From the NCBI GenBank assembly GCA_011800155.1, contig CM022369.1, positions 1,364,001 through 1,428,000 of the forward strand: 64,000 nt of DNA, written 5' to 3'. Below, in pieces: positions 47,090 to 58,316 of this stretch. A program made the translations under genes and the position numbers. How positions within the stretch are numbered: the first letter of the stretch is position 1; each line of letters begins with the position of its first letter. The notes under the pieces were generated by a model that saw only the letters and a list, made by a program, of their open reading frames with translations, was not told the DNA's origin and did no database searches. Origin of the DNA: Flammulina velutipes. Lineage: Eukaryota; Basidiomycota; Agaricomycetes; Agaricales; Physalacriaceae.

Positions 47090-50000
47090 TCAAGTCTTCT
47101 TGAGAGTAAGTTTCAGTTTAGGTTTCGGTGCCTCGTCTGGCAAGGCTGTGGTGCTGGCTGCCAACGGTGAGGGTGCAAATGGTGCAGACGTGAAGCCCAG
47201 ATTGGGGACGTTCGTAGTGGCTGGCGGCGGACTCGTGGCGGACGATGGTGTAGCAGCGACGGGTGCAGCACCACTGTTGAATTCGGCCCAGCGTGGGCAT
47301 TTGCGGTTTGTTTCTGGTAGTCCATCAACGTGGGAAGCTGAAGTTGAGATGAAAACGTACTCATATGTCCCATTTGGCCACAATGGCCGCAACGACGTGT
47401 TGTATCGGGCTTCATTGGGCGATCCAAAGTCATAGGTGTACCACCTTCTTTGACGATCTTCGCGTTCTTTCTGTGTAAACGACGCTCCTGGTTCTTCTTC
47501 ATGCGAGCAATCTCCTCTTCAAGCCTGTGAGGGAGTTGAGACTGAGGTCTTAGTTCAGGCGAGAGGGAAGATATACTGACCGTTTCATAGCACGTTTGTC
47601 TTTCTCCGCATCTCCCGTAGGAGCCAAACTATCAGCCATCGTCTGTTCTTCCTCGAGAAGCTGCTTATTCCGGACATAGGCCCGAATGACACCAGGATCC
47701 CGCACGATTTCCGTCTGCCATTCGCCGTCCACTAGGCGTTTGATACGAAGTACTCTTCTGCTGCTGCCATCTGGACCAATGCTCCCTTCTCGTTCAACGG
47801 AATTCATCCTACTCTGGGCAGGTGCAGGAGACATTGGCATCTGACTGGGGCCGCCGAGGCCAGGGAAGTACCCATATGCCATAGAATTCTGCTGCTGTTG
47901 CTGCTGCATTTGTTGTTGTGCTTGCTGTTGCCTCCTCGTCGCCTCTCCATCCGCACGGATATCCTCCGCCGTCAGAGGCGGTTCGTCCTTCCGACTCAGA
48001 GAGTCAAACTGGGCCTTCCATATCCGCTCGATCTCGGATTTATAGATAACTTGTTGCTCCGCGACGTTGTAACGATGCGCTGATTTTGGCCGATTCTCCG
48101 CTTCCGCCATCTTCTGCTCGTAGTCTTCTCCTGCCTTAACGAAGATCTCCTTCATAGAGATGCGGATGAAACTGAACGCCTCTCCTCGCCCAGATGGATC
48201 TCCCTCGCCGTGTAAGCGAAGCATAGCTTTGGCCTGTGTGGCTAGCAAGAAGTTCTTGGTCGTTATCCAAGGAGCGAGTTGCTGTTCGATAGAAAGGTTG
48301 GAATCATCACCGTCAGCAGCCGATTCTGCCGTTTGACTGTAACCAGAGTCTTGGAGATGTCGTTGCCCGACTTGCATGCTCTCCATAAGTACGACTTGTT
48401 CTGGTCCGACCATTTTGAGCATCTCAGCATCGCTTGGGATTGTAAGATTCGGTTTCAATCGCCAGAAACCTTGATGTGGGCCTCGCCGATGATACTCCAT
48501 GAATTCCTTGTTTCGAAGCATTAGTCTCGATAATTCAATGTTCAAGAAAAATATACCTTCAGACGCTGGCGCATCTGCAGCTCGTTCTGATCAGGGAAAT
48601 ACTTCATCAGCCTGGAGATCTTCAACCTCTCCCCCTGGCTCTTTCGAAGAAGTTTGAATGCGATAATTTGTAGACGGTATTTGATAGTGTTCGTGATCTT
48701 GCGCGAATGAGGGCCTGGTACTTCTGTGACGGGGTATGTCTGCCCAACGACGAAGAGGTTCTTAACATCCCTGATGAAGTATTTTGTGTCTCCTTTGACA
48801 GTGTGTTTGATGACGAGGAAGTCGGTGTTGTAGGGTTTCTGCCTAAACAGTGGCGCACGAACGAGGTTGTTGTATAGTGCAGGGATAGTTTGGCCTGGGT
48901 AGACATATCCAAACTTCATGAACGGAGAGTCGTCCTGTGGTTCGAGGACAAATGGAACTCCGAGTTCGTACTGAAGAAGGATATAAGTATAAGTTCAAAG
49001 GTGCAACTGCATCCGTTACCTTCGGTATATGGTCGTCCTTCTCGTCCTTTTTCCGGTAGTAGTTGACAAGGGCGCTCCCCATACCGAAATTTGGTATGAT
49101 AGGAGGATGCTCCTCTGAGTATTCCCATAGCACGAAATTGCTTGTGTCTCGTAGACTAAGATCGTTTGAGCTGTGAAGACCCTCGCCGACATCTCCGCCT
49201 TTGCCCAAACGTCGCCCTGCTTTGTCCTTCTTTTTCTTTGCAGTGCGAACTTTGCTGAAGCGTAGTTCGATATTCGATGGAAATTGAAGAGCAGGGCGAT
49301 GGAAAGAACGTGCTTCTGTCTTTGACAATCGTGTCTTGTACTGTGGCAAGATTTGAGACAGGTAGATAGATAACAGTGGAAACCGCTTACGAAGGGGAGC
49401 TGCAATTTCTGTGCAGGATATGCGTGCTCGACGGAGAGCTGACCAAAAGTTTGACGGACACGGTGACGTGCATCCTTGTGAATTTCGTAGAATTGGTCGT
49501 TAGAGAGATTGAATTTATCGCGCACGCCACCATCGGTCCTGAACCTTTTGCGAGGCCGGGCCATTTCAGCTAAGAAATATTGAGTATACACATGGTAGTA
49601 AAACAGCGTTGGCTTACCAGTCTTGTCTTCCGGCACAATATCATCCTCATGGTTGAACTCAAGTTGAGTGAAGTCACGAAACGGTGCATCGGGACTCCAG
49701 ATGATGCTCTGTGTCCAAGCTCCTGACTCGAGTGCCTTGTTGGCAGGAGTGGTAAGGTTATTCTCCAGCACGGATGGCTTCGAGCCAAATGTGAATTCTG
49801 CGTCGTAGACAATCTGGTCCTCCCAATTGGAGAGTAAGACCAGGTCGAAACTACGATCGTCTAGTGAGATGGAGACAGGAACATCGGTGCTTTCTCGTTC
49901 CGCGAGCGCTTTCCTGAGGTCAACCTCGACGCTGCCTGCCGAAACGACTGCCTCGACACGCTTGCTCTCGACTTGGCGCTTGGTATCTCCAACTATTGAA

Positions 50001-50550
50001 TCCAAGAAATTCTTCGGAGCCTCTTTCCTACGGGAGTACGTTGATTCAACTATAAGCAAGCGATAAGTGCTGCGCCACTGAGTCGACGAGCGCAGGACTT
50101 ACTATGGAACGGACGTTTGCTCAGTCGTGACTTTGTGATTGTAACGCCCTTGAATAATTCACTAAACTCTAAGATTTTGTCCTTTTCAAAGGCAGGAAAT
50201 CGTTCGTAGACGCTCTTCGGCCGCTGAACGAGTCTCTTGACTATGTGGACGCGTTTCTGTTTCTCCCTGATTTTTGGTGAGCGCGACTCTGGCTTGACCT
50301 CTTCCACCATCTCGTTTTCCATTTCCTGGTCAATCTGTGCCTCCCAGTCTTCTCCTTGGTCGTTCCCAATTGCTCCTTCATCGTCAAAGTTGTCGTTGTA
50401 GATTTGACGGGCAGACAATGTCGGTACGCCAGCAATTCCGAGTTGATTCGAGAGGCCAGCGCCGCCTGGCAGAGAGAGGCCATCGAGAATATGGTTGAGA
50501 GAGAATCCAGTGAGCGCGTTGATGGCCTCGTTTTCATCTTTGTTCGCCAT
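47090..50550 (-). CDS. TAF1: TFIID subunit TAF1
   Basis: Largest TBP-associated factor, scaffold of the TFIID complex at RNA polymerase II core promoters. Eight exons: 50550-50103, 50049-49618, 49569-49391, 49340-49020, 48970-48557, 48506-47581, 47524-47361 and 47313-47090; 1035 residues, typical of fungal TAF1, which lacks the metazoan tandem bromodomains. The N-terminal part is acidic. The large conserved core (DUF3591-type) includes YELGVPFVLEPQDDSPFMK, YVYPGQTIPALYNNLVRAP and KYFPDQNELQMRQRLKEFM. A Gln-rich stretch (QQQMQQQQQQ) precedes the RIKRLVDGEWQTEIVRDPGV segment. A CCHC zinc knuckle near residue 955 reads CGHCGQMGHMKTNRKCP. A 47-base intron (47314-47360) splits the knuckle, and splicing restores it. 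Converges on MUS81, diverges from PA28-gamma. Confidence 0.94.
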
Positions 50551-50678
50551 CGCTGTCCGCGACGTTGGCGCGAGATGATGACCGTCTTATGTATGGCCTA
50601 GTTAGAGGCCTTTGCCAAGCAGAGACAAGCACACTAATTGGGCGATCGTCGCGACGCGCGCTCTTCCTGACTATCATA
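50551..50678. promoter_or_regulatory. Shared promoter interval of TAF1 and PA28-gamma gene
   Basis: 128 bases between divergent start codons (50550 minus, 50679 plus). No recognised box; assignment by gene order only. Confidence 0.45.
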
Positions 50679-51846
50679 ATGGACGCGAACACGGCAGCAA
50701 AGATTGAGGTATTACAAATCTTAACACCCGTACCTTGCTCTGACTTTACCCAAGAGCTTTCGTTTGGACGTCGCCAAGGCAGGCGAAAACGTCGTATACA
50801 ATGTTTTCCCCAAGAAAGTAAGCACTCTTCGTAAATCATCCCAACAGTATAGCTCACATCTACCAGATTCTGTAAGAGCGCGCACGAACTATGTTTAGCT
50901 ACGTCTCATCCTCAAAAGAGAGTTGCAGGAGCTCATTCAGTCATTTGCACTGCCAACGTCCCCCTTCCATCCTTCGAACGCAGTCCCCACTGATTCCCAT
51001 GTATATCCCTCCAACACGTCAGAAGAACCCGCATCGAAGAAACGCAGACTAGAAGACGGCGTTACAGCTCGATATTCTGATACAGTTGTCGCCAATAAGC
51101 ACATCGTCTCCTTGTACGAAATCCTCAAACAAGAATGCCAAGAGTTTTCCTTCAACACTGTTAGTCCTCCTACGTATTACACCATCGTTTCTCAATCGTC
51201 AATTCTCAGGACAAAGTCATAGTATGGATAACCTTGACAATGCCAAAGTATGGCGCCCCTTTTCCCTGTTTGTGACACACTAGCTAACGTTACTTCCTCC
51301 AGGATCGAGGAGCAAGTTCCCTTCTATTACCTGTTGCAAATGTCATAATCCTTACTATTGCTGTCAGCGGCGACAACTTTGGCGTTCAAGTTCAAGATGG
51401 TATGGGTTTTCTCGGACATTCTTCTTGCGAAAAGATGACGACTTCTCCAGAATGTCTTTCTGAACTCCATCGTGCCCATGAAAGTGCTCTTAATCTCCGT
51501 GACCTTGCGCGACAGGCCTACATTGCCCGTGGTAAGCTGTGTTCTAAGTTGTTGAAATATCCCAATGTGGAGGACTACACGGCACGTCTTGGGATTATTT
51601 CGCACGAATCCTTCTAACTAGCGCATTCCTTTGGCAGCTGTCTTTGAAGGAGCACGATGAGAAGCAGTTGTTCTATGCCAGGAAACACATTGTCGACATG
51701 CGTAACCTCTATGCAAGTCTGATGGATCTCATTCAGAAGAACATTACGAAAGTATGTGTTTTGCTGTCTTATAGCCCTACTGCCAAACTCAAATATGTAT
51801 CTAGATTCGAACACCAAAAGCAAACAATAGTGGCGGTCTGTATTAA
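50679..51846 (+). CDS. PSME3: Proteasome activator PA28-gamma (REG-gamma) homologue
   Basis: Nuclear heptameric 11S activator that docks on the 20S proteasome and opens it for ubiquitin-independent degradation. Nine exons: 50679-50708, 50755-50817, 50899-51159, 51210-51247, 51303-51311 (9 bases), 51368-51399, 51451-51581, 51638-51751 and 51805-51846; 239 residues. FPKK near residue 29 matches the REG N-terminal helix. SKKRRLEDG near 78 sits where human PA28-gamma has its nuclear signal. The activation loop reads PKIEDGDNFGVQVQ (human PRIEDGNNFGVSIQ). The C-terminal helices contain KYPNVEDY and DLIQKNITKIRTPK, and the chain ends in GGLY, with the C-terminal tyrosine that inserts into the 20S ring. 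Introns 51312-51367 and 51582-51637 are GC-AG. The second intron is unusually long (81 bases) and less certain. Confidence 0.88.
51312..51367 (+). other. GC-AG intron in PA28-gamma gene (GCAAGT donor)
   Basis: 56 bases beginning GCAAGT, the classic GC-AG donor, and ending CTGTCAG. It joins KIED to GDNFG across an aspartate codon and completes the conserved activation loop. Without splicing the frame ends in LLQMS and a stop. Confidence 0.8.
51582..51637 (+). other. GC-AG intron in PA28-gamma gene (GCACGT donor)
   Basis: 56 bases beginning GCACGT right after NVEDYT and ending TTGGCAG before LSLKEHDEKQ, phase 0. The nearest GT (51586) is in the wrong phase, and every acceptor tried with it reaches a stop. 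Inferred from frame and family conservation. Confidence 0.65.
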
Positions 51847-51847
51847 G

Positions 51848-52660
51848 TTAGTATATGCACATATAGCGTCGTGGTTGTTGCAATGCGGTGACAACAATCC
51901 CATTGAGACTAGGTAAATAATAGCATAGATAGGCAGTATGTATACAGAGAGAGGAGCATTTGCACATTTGCGCAGTCAAGAAGTTGGAATACTGTATAAG
52001 TAAGTATATGCAAGAAATAGGATAACGAAAAGGAAAAGGATAGTGGAGAACAGCGAAAACAAGGCGATGATGTGTACAAGGGCAATCTAGAACGATGGTG
52101 TGATTTTTTGGCGCGGCGTTAACGGTTTCGAAGGCGGCGAGTGACTGCGAGTGCAAGCTCCTGCAAAGATTGTCAAAAGGGAGGTCATGAAGATGGTGGG
52201 ACGAAAGATACGGACGATGACCAAGGTTGGGAGGCGTCGAACGCGTCCTGGACGAGGAGGCAGATTTAGAACGTGCTGGAGGTGCTCCCAGGCGTCTGGG
52301 GCTTCCTTGTCGATACTAAAATGAGCAATCGCGTTGGAAAGTAGGGCTGAACGTTGAGCACACTCACCGGTTCGAGCTCGAACACCACAAGGTTGTCCCA
52401 GTTGACGTCTTCCCCGGAGCGAACAGTACGCTGAAAAAGAATTCAACGATTAAACGGGGAACCTCAATGAAATGGACTAGATATACCATGAGAGGGTGTG
52501 TTTCAGCGTACTCGATAGCATAAGGGTGATACCCATGGCGCATGACCATGTATACGGCGGCATCCGGAATGTAGAAGGTGCCAGGCGGTGCGAAGAGCAC
52601 AATTCGACAGATTCCGTCAAGAGATTGGAAGCGCTGTTGTGTCCTGCGAGATGGTGGCAT
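51848..52660 (-). CDS. Unknown conserved-looking protein, C-terminus uncertain
   Basis: I do not recognise the family. Exons 52660-52487, 52430-52368 and from 52315 downward. The first two exons encode a well-ordered segment (LDGICRIVLFAPPGTFYIPD, VYMVMRHGYHPYAIEYAETH, VRSGEDVNWDNLVVFELEP) with a high share of aromatic residues. The third continues as a basic Ser/Arg-rich stretch (SKSASSSRTRSTPPN) and then HHLHDLPFDNLCRSLHSQSL. Without a further intron it runs to a stop at 51848, for 235 residues. That would place the stop codons of this gene and PA28-gamma one base apart. The last 60 residues (from VLDCPC onward) look less like protein, so the true end may lie near 52090 after another splice. 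No signal peptide or membrane segment in the confident part. Confidence 0.5.
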
Positions 52661-55211
52661 AACGAATGAATCTGAGTTGAGTGAAAAGATGGTAGAACGA
52701 AAACTGGCAAGATTTTATAAGAGAATGGGTTAAGTTTATTTAATTGCAGACTCACGAAATCAAAAGAGCCAGAAGCGGTATCAATCATTCACCATTATGT
52801 TCCTTCTCCCACACATTGAAAAGTCGAATCCTTTTGGAGAACGGACTACGTTGTTTTGGCATAGACGCCGCCAAATTCGACCTCGAGCATGCATAGAGCG
52901 GATTTTACACAATCAGAGCACACGAGTCGGAGGCGCATCTCCAGGGGCGGTGACTTCCAGATATCCGACAACTTGGCTTGCCAATCATAGGCCTAGTTGT
53001 ATGCTCAAGCTGAGCTTGCGAAGACTCTTGGGCAGAATTTACGTTCAATTTTCGCATTGCTCGGGCTTTTGCACATGGTCTACTTGCTGTGTCTTCGTCT
53101 ATTCTCCCTGTACTGGACTAACATTATCTTGGTTGGAGGGAATCGCGAAGGGGAGCGATCGGAGCCGAAGTCGCATCACGTGAGGCATTACGCGTAACTC
53201 GCACACGTGAGTCAATTATCTTCGTGTTCAGATGATGAACAACTCACCATCTTTCCCCCACCAGCAATACGATAGGAGTGGCGGATTGAACATATCCCTA
53301 GTCCATATAGCGTGCACAAGCTCTTCAAGACCAAGCAAGACCAAGACCAAGCCAATTCACTGCGAAGCTCAAGTCCAGGAATTTCAGAGGTTCAAACCAG
53401 ACGGGCCTTGAAAGTTCGTTAAGGAATCCAGCAAGCGTCAAGATTATCTAGAAGATGAAGCGTGCTCTCTGCGCCTGAAGAGTCTGAGAAGCTGTTCTGC
53501 TCTTGTATTGTCTGGATTAGGCTTTGGGGCTATCATCTGGCAAAAACTATGCTCACAAGAGGATCCTCAGTATCTGGTCTCAGTTTGGCGAGCGAGTCCC
53601 TTCAACGACGTCCGCCTTCCTCCCCCTGATGGCAAGCTCGTGTGGCCTTCAGCGTCGATGTGACAACATATGTGTGGCGCCCGAATGTCAATCTGTCAAG
53701 GTCTTGAATGAGGTGCACTTTCCTCCCCTAGTGTTGAATGTGTTGCAACGTTTCGCCTCCGATGTGGACCAGAAATTGCCCGCAGGTAGGACAATAGCGT
53801 AAGTGGTCCTCCAAATATCCCCCCTGCTGTCTGCGGAAATAAACCATCGGCTTCCATGACTTCAAGGCATTCAAGAGAGGTGCAAGAACCAAACGATGAA
53901 AGTGGCAGCGGCGTGTCGAATTTGAACAGCGACGATGACGGCTCAGGACAAAGACGAATTGATACTCAGCTCAACAAATCGATTGTGAGGTAAGGCTAAA
54001 AATTTAACGACAACGACAATTAGTCTCCACGATGTCTTTCGTCTGCTCAAGCCTACAAGCCACCCAGCAAGTCGCCCGGGAGGCATCTCAAGACAAGAAT
54101 ATTGTCGGCGGACCTCAAAAATCAAGACCACAGTCCGACGCACCGCTTAAGACCCTCGAGACACGTTCCCAAGGCCCTCCTCACTCAAGACACTCATGCG
54201 GACGGCCTCTCAAATTTATTCAGCCGTTCAATTTAATTCAAGACCGCAACCTAGGAATTTATGGCTGAGTTTATGATCTGTCCACTAGCACCGACATAAC
54301 CAAGCCATGGCACTTCATCCAAGATTCCTCTACCCCCCAGACGACATCTTAGTGGCCCAAGAGCGGCCCCAAGCACTGGATAATTCCTATGATAATTCCT
54401 TAGCATATTTGCCCTCTGGATGCCCCCACGAAGCCAAATCTCCGACGATCCCTACCTGTTGCGGATATCCGACCTCAAGACCGACGCTTCGAAGGCCTGT
54501 CAAACTCCCTGAAGCGCCTGGACAACATTGGATCGTGGTTATACGTTTCCTGTCGGTCGACCCAAAATTGGCTTCCCAGCGGGATATAGACCATCTTCCA
54601 TCCATCCCCTTCACCCAACAGTCCTTCTGCTCATCCTCCACCTTCTGGAAAAAAGACACAAACATCAAGCATCCTCATTTTATTCTTGACTTTATCCGCT
54701 GAATGAAATATGGAGACACTCTACATCTCTCTGGCGGTAATTACGCCGCCCGACACCGTCCAGAATGTTATTTCAAGCTCCCACACCCCACTCTTTGAGA
54801 CTGCTTATCGACCTCCCCGAACTCAGAGTTCGCCCACAGAAACCATTTCTTCCATTCCGCTCCATCCGTAGTTATTCGCTTCCCGAATCGCGAGAAGAAC
54901 GTTGAGTACAGGAGCATGTTTTCTCACCCAAAGGATAAATTGCCACTAGCATTCCTTCATCGATCTTCATTTCACCCACCCTCTCCTGCCCGCCGCTTCT
55001 CCGTAGTCCTTATACAGTGTTCCAGTACTTTCCACCGTCATGGCTATGGAATATATTCGTTGTACGTACTGGGAAAATTAAGCTCTATAGTTCAAACTTT
55101 ATGTGATAATGTGCGCCCTGAACCATATCACAAGGTCATCTCGAAAACGAAGAGCTCGAGTCTCGAAATAAAGAATAAATAGTTTACATATGAATTACTA
55201 TGAAGCGCGAA
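52661..55211. other. Gene-poor 2.5-kb region with coding relics
   Basis: No intact gene. Between about 53230 and 53800 the plus strand has protein-like pieces in successive frames: KFVKESSKRQDYLEDEACSL, SQEDPQYLVSVWRASPFNDV and RLPPPDGKLV, then in another frame FSVDVTTYVWRPNVNLSRS, then VLNVLQRFASDVDQKLPAG. Frame changes without splice sites suggest a decayed gene. 53320-53350 has a short CAAGACCAAG repeat, and 54030-54250 is rich in CAAGA/CTCAAG. The remainder (54300-55200) holds only unconvincing short frames. Nothing identified by family. Confidence 0.4.
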
Positions 55212-57444
55212 TCATCTCGTTGTCTGCGTTTGAGTCTGATAGTTGGCTTGTCCCGCTCGTATAGGAGTATACTGCATCGGTGTTGCAGGGGCCACCCATT
55301 GTGTAGATTTCACAGTATTCGCCACCGCAGGAGTCCGTGCTTGCTGCACGGTACCAGCTACCCCCGTCGTAGCCGCAGCCGCAGCATAATATTGATAATG
55401 GTTCGCCAGAGCGGAGCCCGCCGCAGGCTGAGGCGTTCCAGGTCCGGAGGTAGTTCCACTAAGCGTGGCAGCCTGTGGGTAGGTAGCGTTGAACCATGTC
55501 TGATATGCACTGTACGGTTGCTGAGACGTATACGCCTGTGCGCCGTAGTAGTTGTTTTGTGCCGTGGTGGCTTGGGGTTGATACTGCGCATAGTACGGCG
55601 CGGTTGATGCTGGTCGGTAACCAGCGGCAAACGTAGATGGTGTCGCCGTCGCCGTCGCAGTGGGAGTACGATAGTGCGCCTGTTGTTGGGCAGCATAATT
55701 GTAATTATAACTGGCGAACGACGAAGCTGCGTTGGCGGCATTAGGGGCGACGGGTGCAGTGGATGTAGGTGTTGGTGCTACAGGTGCTGGTACAGCAGGG
55801 GCAGCTGTGACGCCTGTACGTAACTTCACAGTAGAATCATCATGAAGTGCTGCTGCCTGCGTCGCGGGCAGATTCCCCTGCCAGCCAGTAGTACCCTCTA
55901 ACGGAAGCGTGCGTTGAAGGGCATGCAAAGCAGCGGGGGAAGGAATGATGGATTTATCATCATCAGAAGTTCGAGGTCGCAATGCCGCCAGTAGGGTTAG
56001 AGAATCAACGATGCTTTGCGCTGTCGGAAGATTAGGTGAGAAAAGGTACTTCATTAGAGAACATACCGATTTCCCACTCTTCCGAACCTTGTTCAAGTAC
56101 AGTTGAGCCCGCGTCTCCTTGGTCTAGACGAATGAATTGTAGCTCTTCTAACCGTAGAAGCGCTTTTCGATTTCGTTCTAGCAGTTCTTCGACCGAATGG
56201 AGCACTTGTACATCGTTCAGAACGGATCTGAGAGACTCCACATCCTCCGGAGAGAGGATGCCGTCCAGGTCGAGTGATGAGCGGGATATTGGAGGGTCCT
56301 CTTCAAGCGCAGACATGGGTTGTCCGATATCCATTCTCTTGGCGGCAGAGCGCAACATGCGTTCTCTCTTCCCTTCTGCCTTCTGTCTTCTTGACTCCCG
56401 GCTGTAGTAATATTGACCCAATTCATCACACCCCAATTCGCCAAACTCCTGGTCAAAGGAAGGTGCGAAACTCGCCCATGGTCCATAGTCCAAAAAGGAG
56501 CCACTGGTTATTGGGCGGTACTTTGCTGCCGTGGTGATTTTCAACGAAAGAGGTTTATGATACGAGCCAAGAGTGGGGACGTTGTTCTTGGGAGTTGGCT
56601 GTGGTTGAGGAAATACGGCAACCAATTCAGCGTATCCCGTGGGCAGATCCTGCAGGTCTCGAGAGTCGGAACCGGTGGATATGTTGGGAGGTAGTGTGGT
56701 ATTTAGGGAAGTCCAATAATCGCCTTGCGGAAGATGCTGTACAAGCGCGTATTTGCGGGGTGGTTGCGGGGGCGACGACGAAGTGGAAGCGACTTGTGAA
56801 TCATCTATTGTTTCGTCGGGGATGATGGATGTACGGTCAAGTGGGAACGGAACGGAGTGGAAAGAGGCTTCTTCAAGAAGAGATAGTGCAAGCCTGCAGA
56901 ATTGGTCTTGTTGTGATGCAGGAGAAGATGGCGGATGGGAGCGTTGAGGGAAAAGATTATGCACGGCAGACTAGTAGAACATGAGTGTCAACCACAAGTG
57001 AATTGAAGCATTACACACTTTGAGCACAGACAGGGGATGATCTGGTGGGTTTTGCAGGAGGGTTCGAAGCGAGTAAGCCGACTTGGAGGACGGCGATGAG
57101 GCAAGAGGAAAGACGCGGTCGAGCAAACCCTGGTTGTCGGACCTATTAACAGTTATTGACATCCAAAAAACGAAGTATAGGACGAACACGTCGAGAATGT
57201 CGAGTATCTTCGATGCATATTCTTCGGTCAACGGCACGTCTGCAGCGTTTTTGAGTGGCGGTAGTTCCGGTGGTGGTGAAGACATCTGCTGGTCATCTGT
57301 TCGCGAGTGTTTTGAACTGTGGTCGTCGTCGCGAGACGTGGAACGTCGCTTGCGTTTTTTAGCGGGAACAGTGCCAGCAATATCGTCGGGAGGTGGTTGC
57401 TCGCCGTTGTCGGTGGCGACGGAGGATCGAGTTGCGCGAGCCAT
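55212..57444 (-). CDS. Nuclear-type protein with prion-like C-terminal tail, unknown function
   Basis: Four exons: 57444-57188, 57142-57019, 56970-56067 and 56020-55212; 697 residues. The N-terminus has a basic nuclear-localisation-like patch (PAKKRKRRSTSRDDDHSSKH). The middle is ordered and includes LPTGYAELVAVFPQPQPTPK, ITSGSFLDYGPWASFAPSFD and a helical, charged stretch (VEELLERNRKALLRLEELQ). The last about 270 residues are Ala/Tyr/Gln/Thr-rich (YAAQQQAHYRTPTATATAT), a prion-like composition. FLDYGPWASFAPSFD faintly recalls the post-bromodomain region of BRD7/BRD9-type chromatin proteins. No bromodomain is present, so I do not assign it. The donor of intron 1 (GTTCGT) was chosen by frame. 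Divergent from mL43. Confidence 0.7.
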
Positions 57445-57596
57445 TCGACGCGCGCGTCGCGTCTGATGTTTTCCGATTCAAGCAATTTCTGAGGCTCGCA
57501 AAGGTGAGAATTGCCTCTGACCGCCGCAAGCCGAATTTTAGACTCCGATACCCTTTCGTCACAACAAAGCCAAATATCTGCTCGCCGTTCACCACA
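57445..57596. promoter_or_regulatory. Divergent promoter interval upstream of mL43
   Basis: 152 bases between start codons of two divergent genes. The open frames on both strands here are overlaps of the coding exons. No consensus element recognised. Confidence 0.45.
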
Positions 57597-58078
57597 ATGA
57601 GCTCGTCGCGCTTCAGACCGCTGCTGCGCGCCAGGTTGCGCTCAAATCCCGCTAATGGCCACTCCTCATTCACCCCTTCCATTCGGAAACTTGTCTTCGA
57701 ATACTGTGACAAGTGGCCGTCGTCCGCCAACACGCGAACATTCATTCTGAACCATCTCGAGCAAGTTGCACGGACACATCCCCACGTCGAGCTGGTCGTC
57801 AAACAGCGCACCTTCAAAGAGCCAATTATCCGCGGTTTTTACGGTATGTCATGGATCGCAAACATGGCGAGGTTTATTAATGATTGTGCTCAGTCAATGA
57901 CCGGGAAAAGGTCATAGCACTCAATGGTTTTGAGGTGACTGGAGTTGCAAAAAAAGTGCAGCTACTTCTAGATTCGTCTGGCGCGAAGATACGGTCGCTC
58001 AAGAAGTCAGTAGAGAGTACGACAGAGGCACCCCGTGGAATCTGGTCAGGCGTGCACGCAGATCGCCCGACGCTGTAG
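57597..58078 (+). CDS. MRPL51: Mitochondrial large-subunit ribosomal protein mL43
   Basis: Thioredoxin-like ribosomal protein of the mitochondrial large subunit (L51/S25/CI-B8 family). Two exons: 57597-57843 and 57894-58078; 143 residues, the normal size. Conserved blocks are LRSNPANGHSSFTPSIRKLV and EYCDKWPSSANTRTFILNHL, then HPHVELVVKQRTFKEPIIRG with FYVNDREKVIALNGF, and the hydrophobic-charged LLLDSSGAKIRSLKK helix. The start has a good context (CACAATGAGC), and the Arg/Ser-rich first residues fit a mitochondrial presequence. The 50-base intron is phase 1. A longer antisense and upstream open frame at 57393 is a shadow. Confidence 0.9.
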
Positions 58079-58316
58079 CTGCTTCGATGCTCTGGCCGGT
58101 CTCCATTTACCTCACCATCTTAGTCTACGTACCCTCCGCGGTCTTCGCGCCACACATGTACACGTGACCCATACAAGATTTAAACATCGTGCCTAAGCTC
58201 ATGCAGCACACGCGTCTGTTCAACGTCTCTTCCATCTAATCACCACCCTCCTTTTCTGGAGAAAGTTTCCCAAAGTTCTATTACTCACTTACACGTGTGG
58301 ATCGCGAGGTTAAGGT

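Noticed and set aside
57393..57596. Upstream extension of the mL43 open frame
   Set aside because: It is antisense to the first exon of the divergent gene, and the added sequence does not resemble the ribosomal protein; the ATG at 57597 fits the family start.
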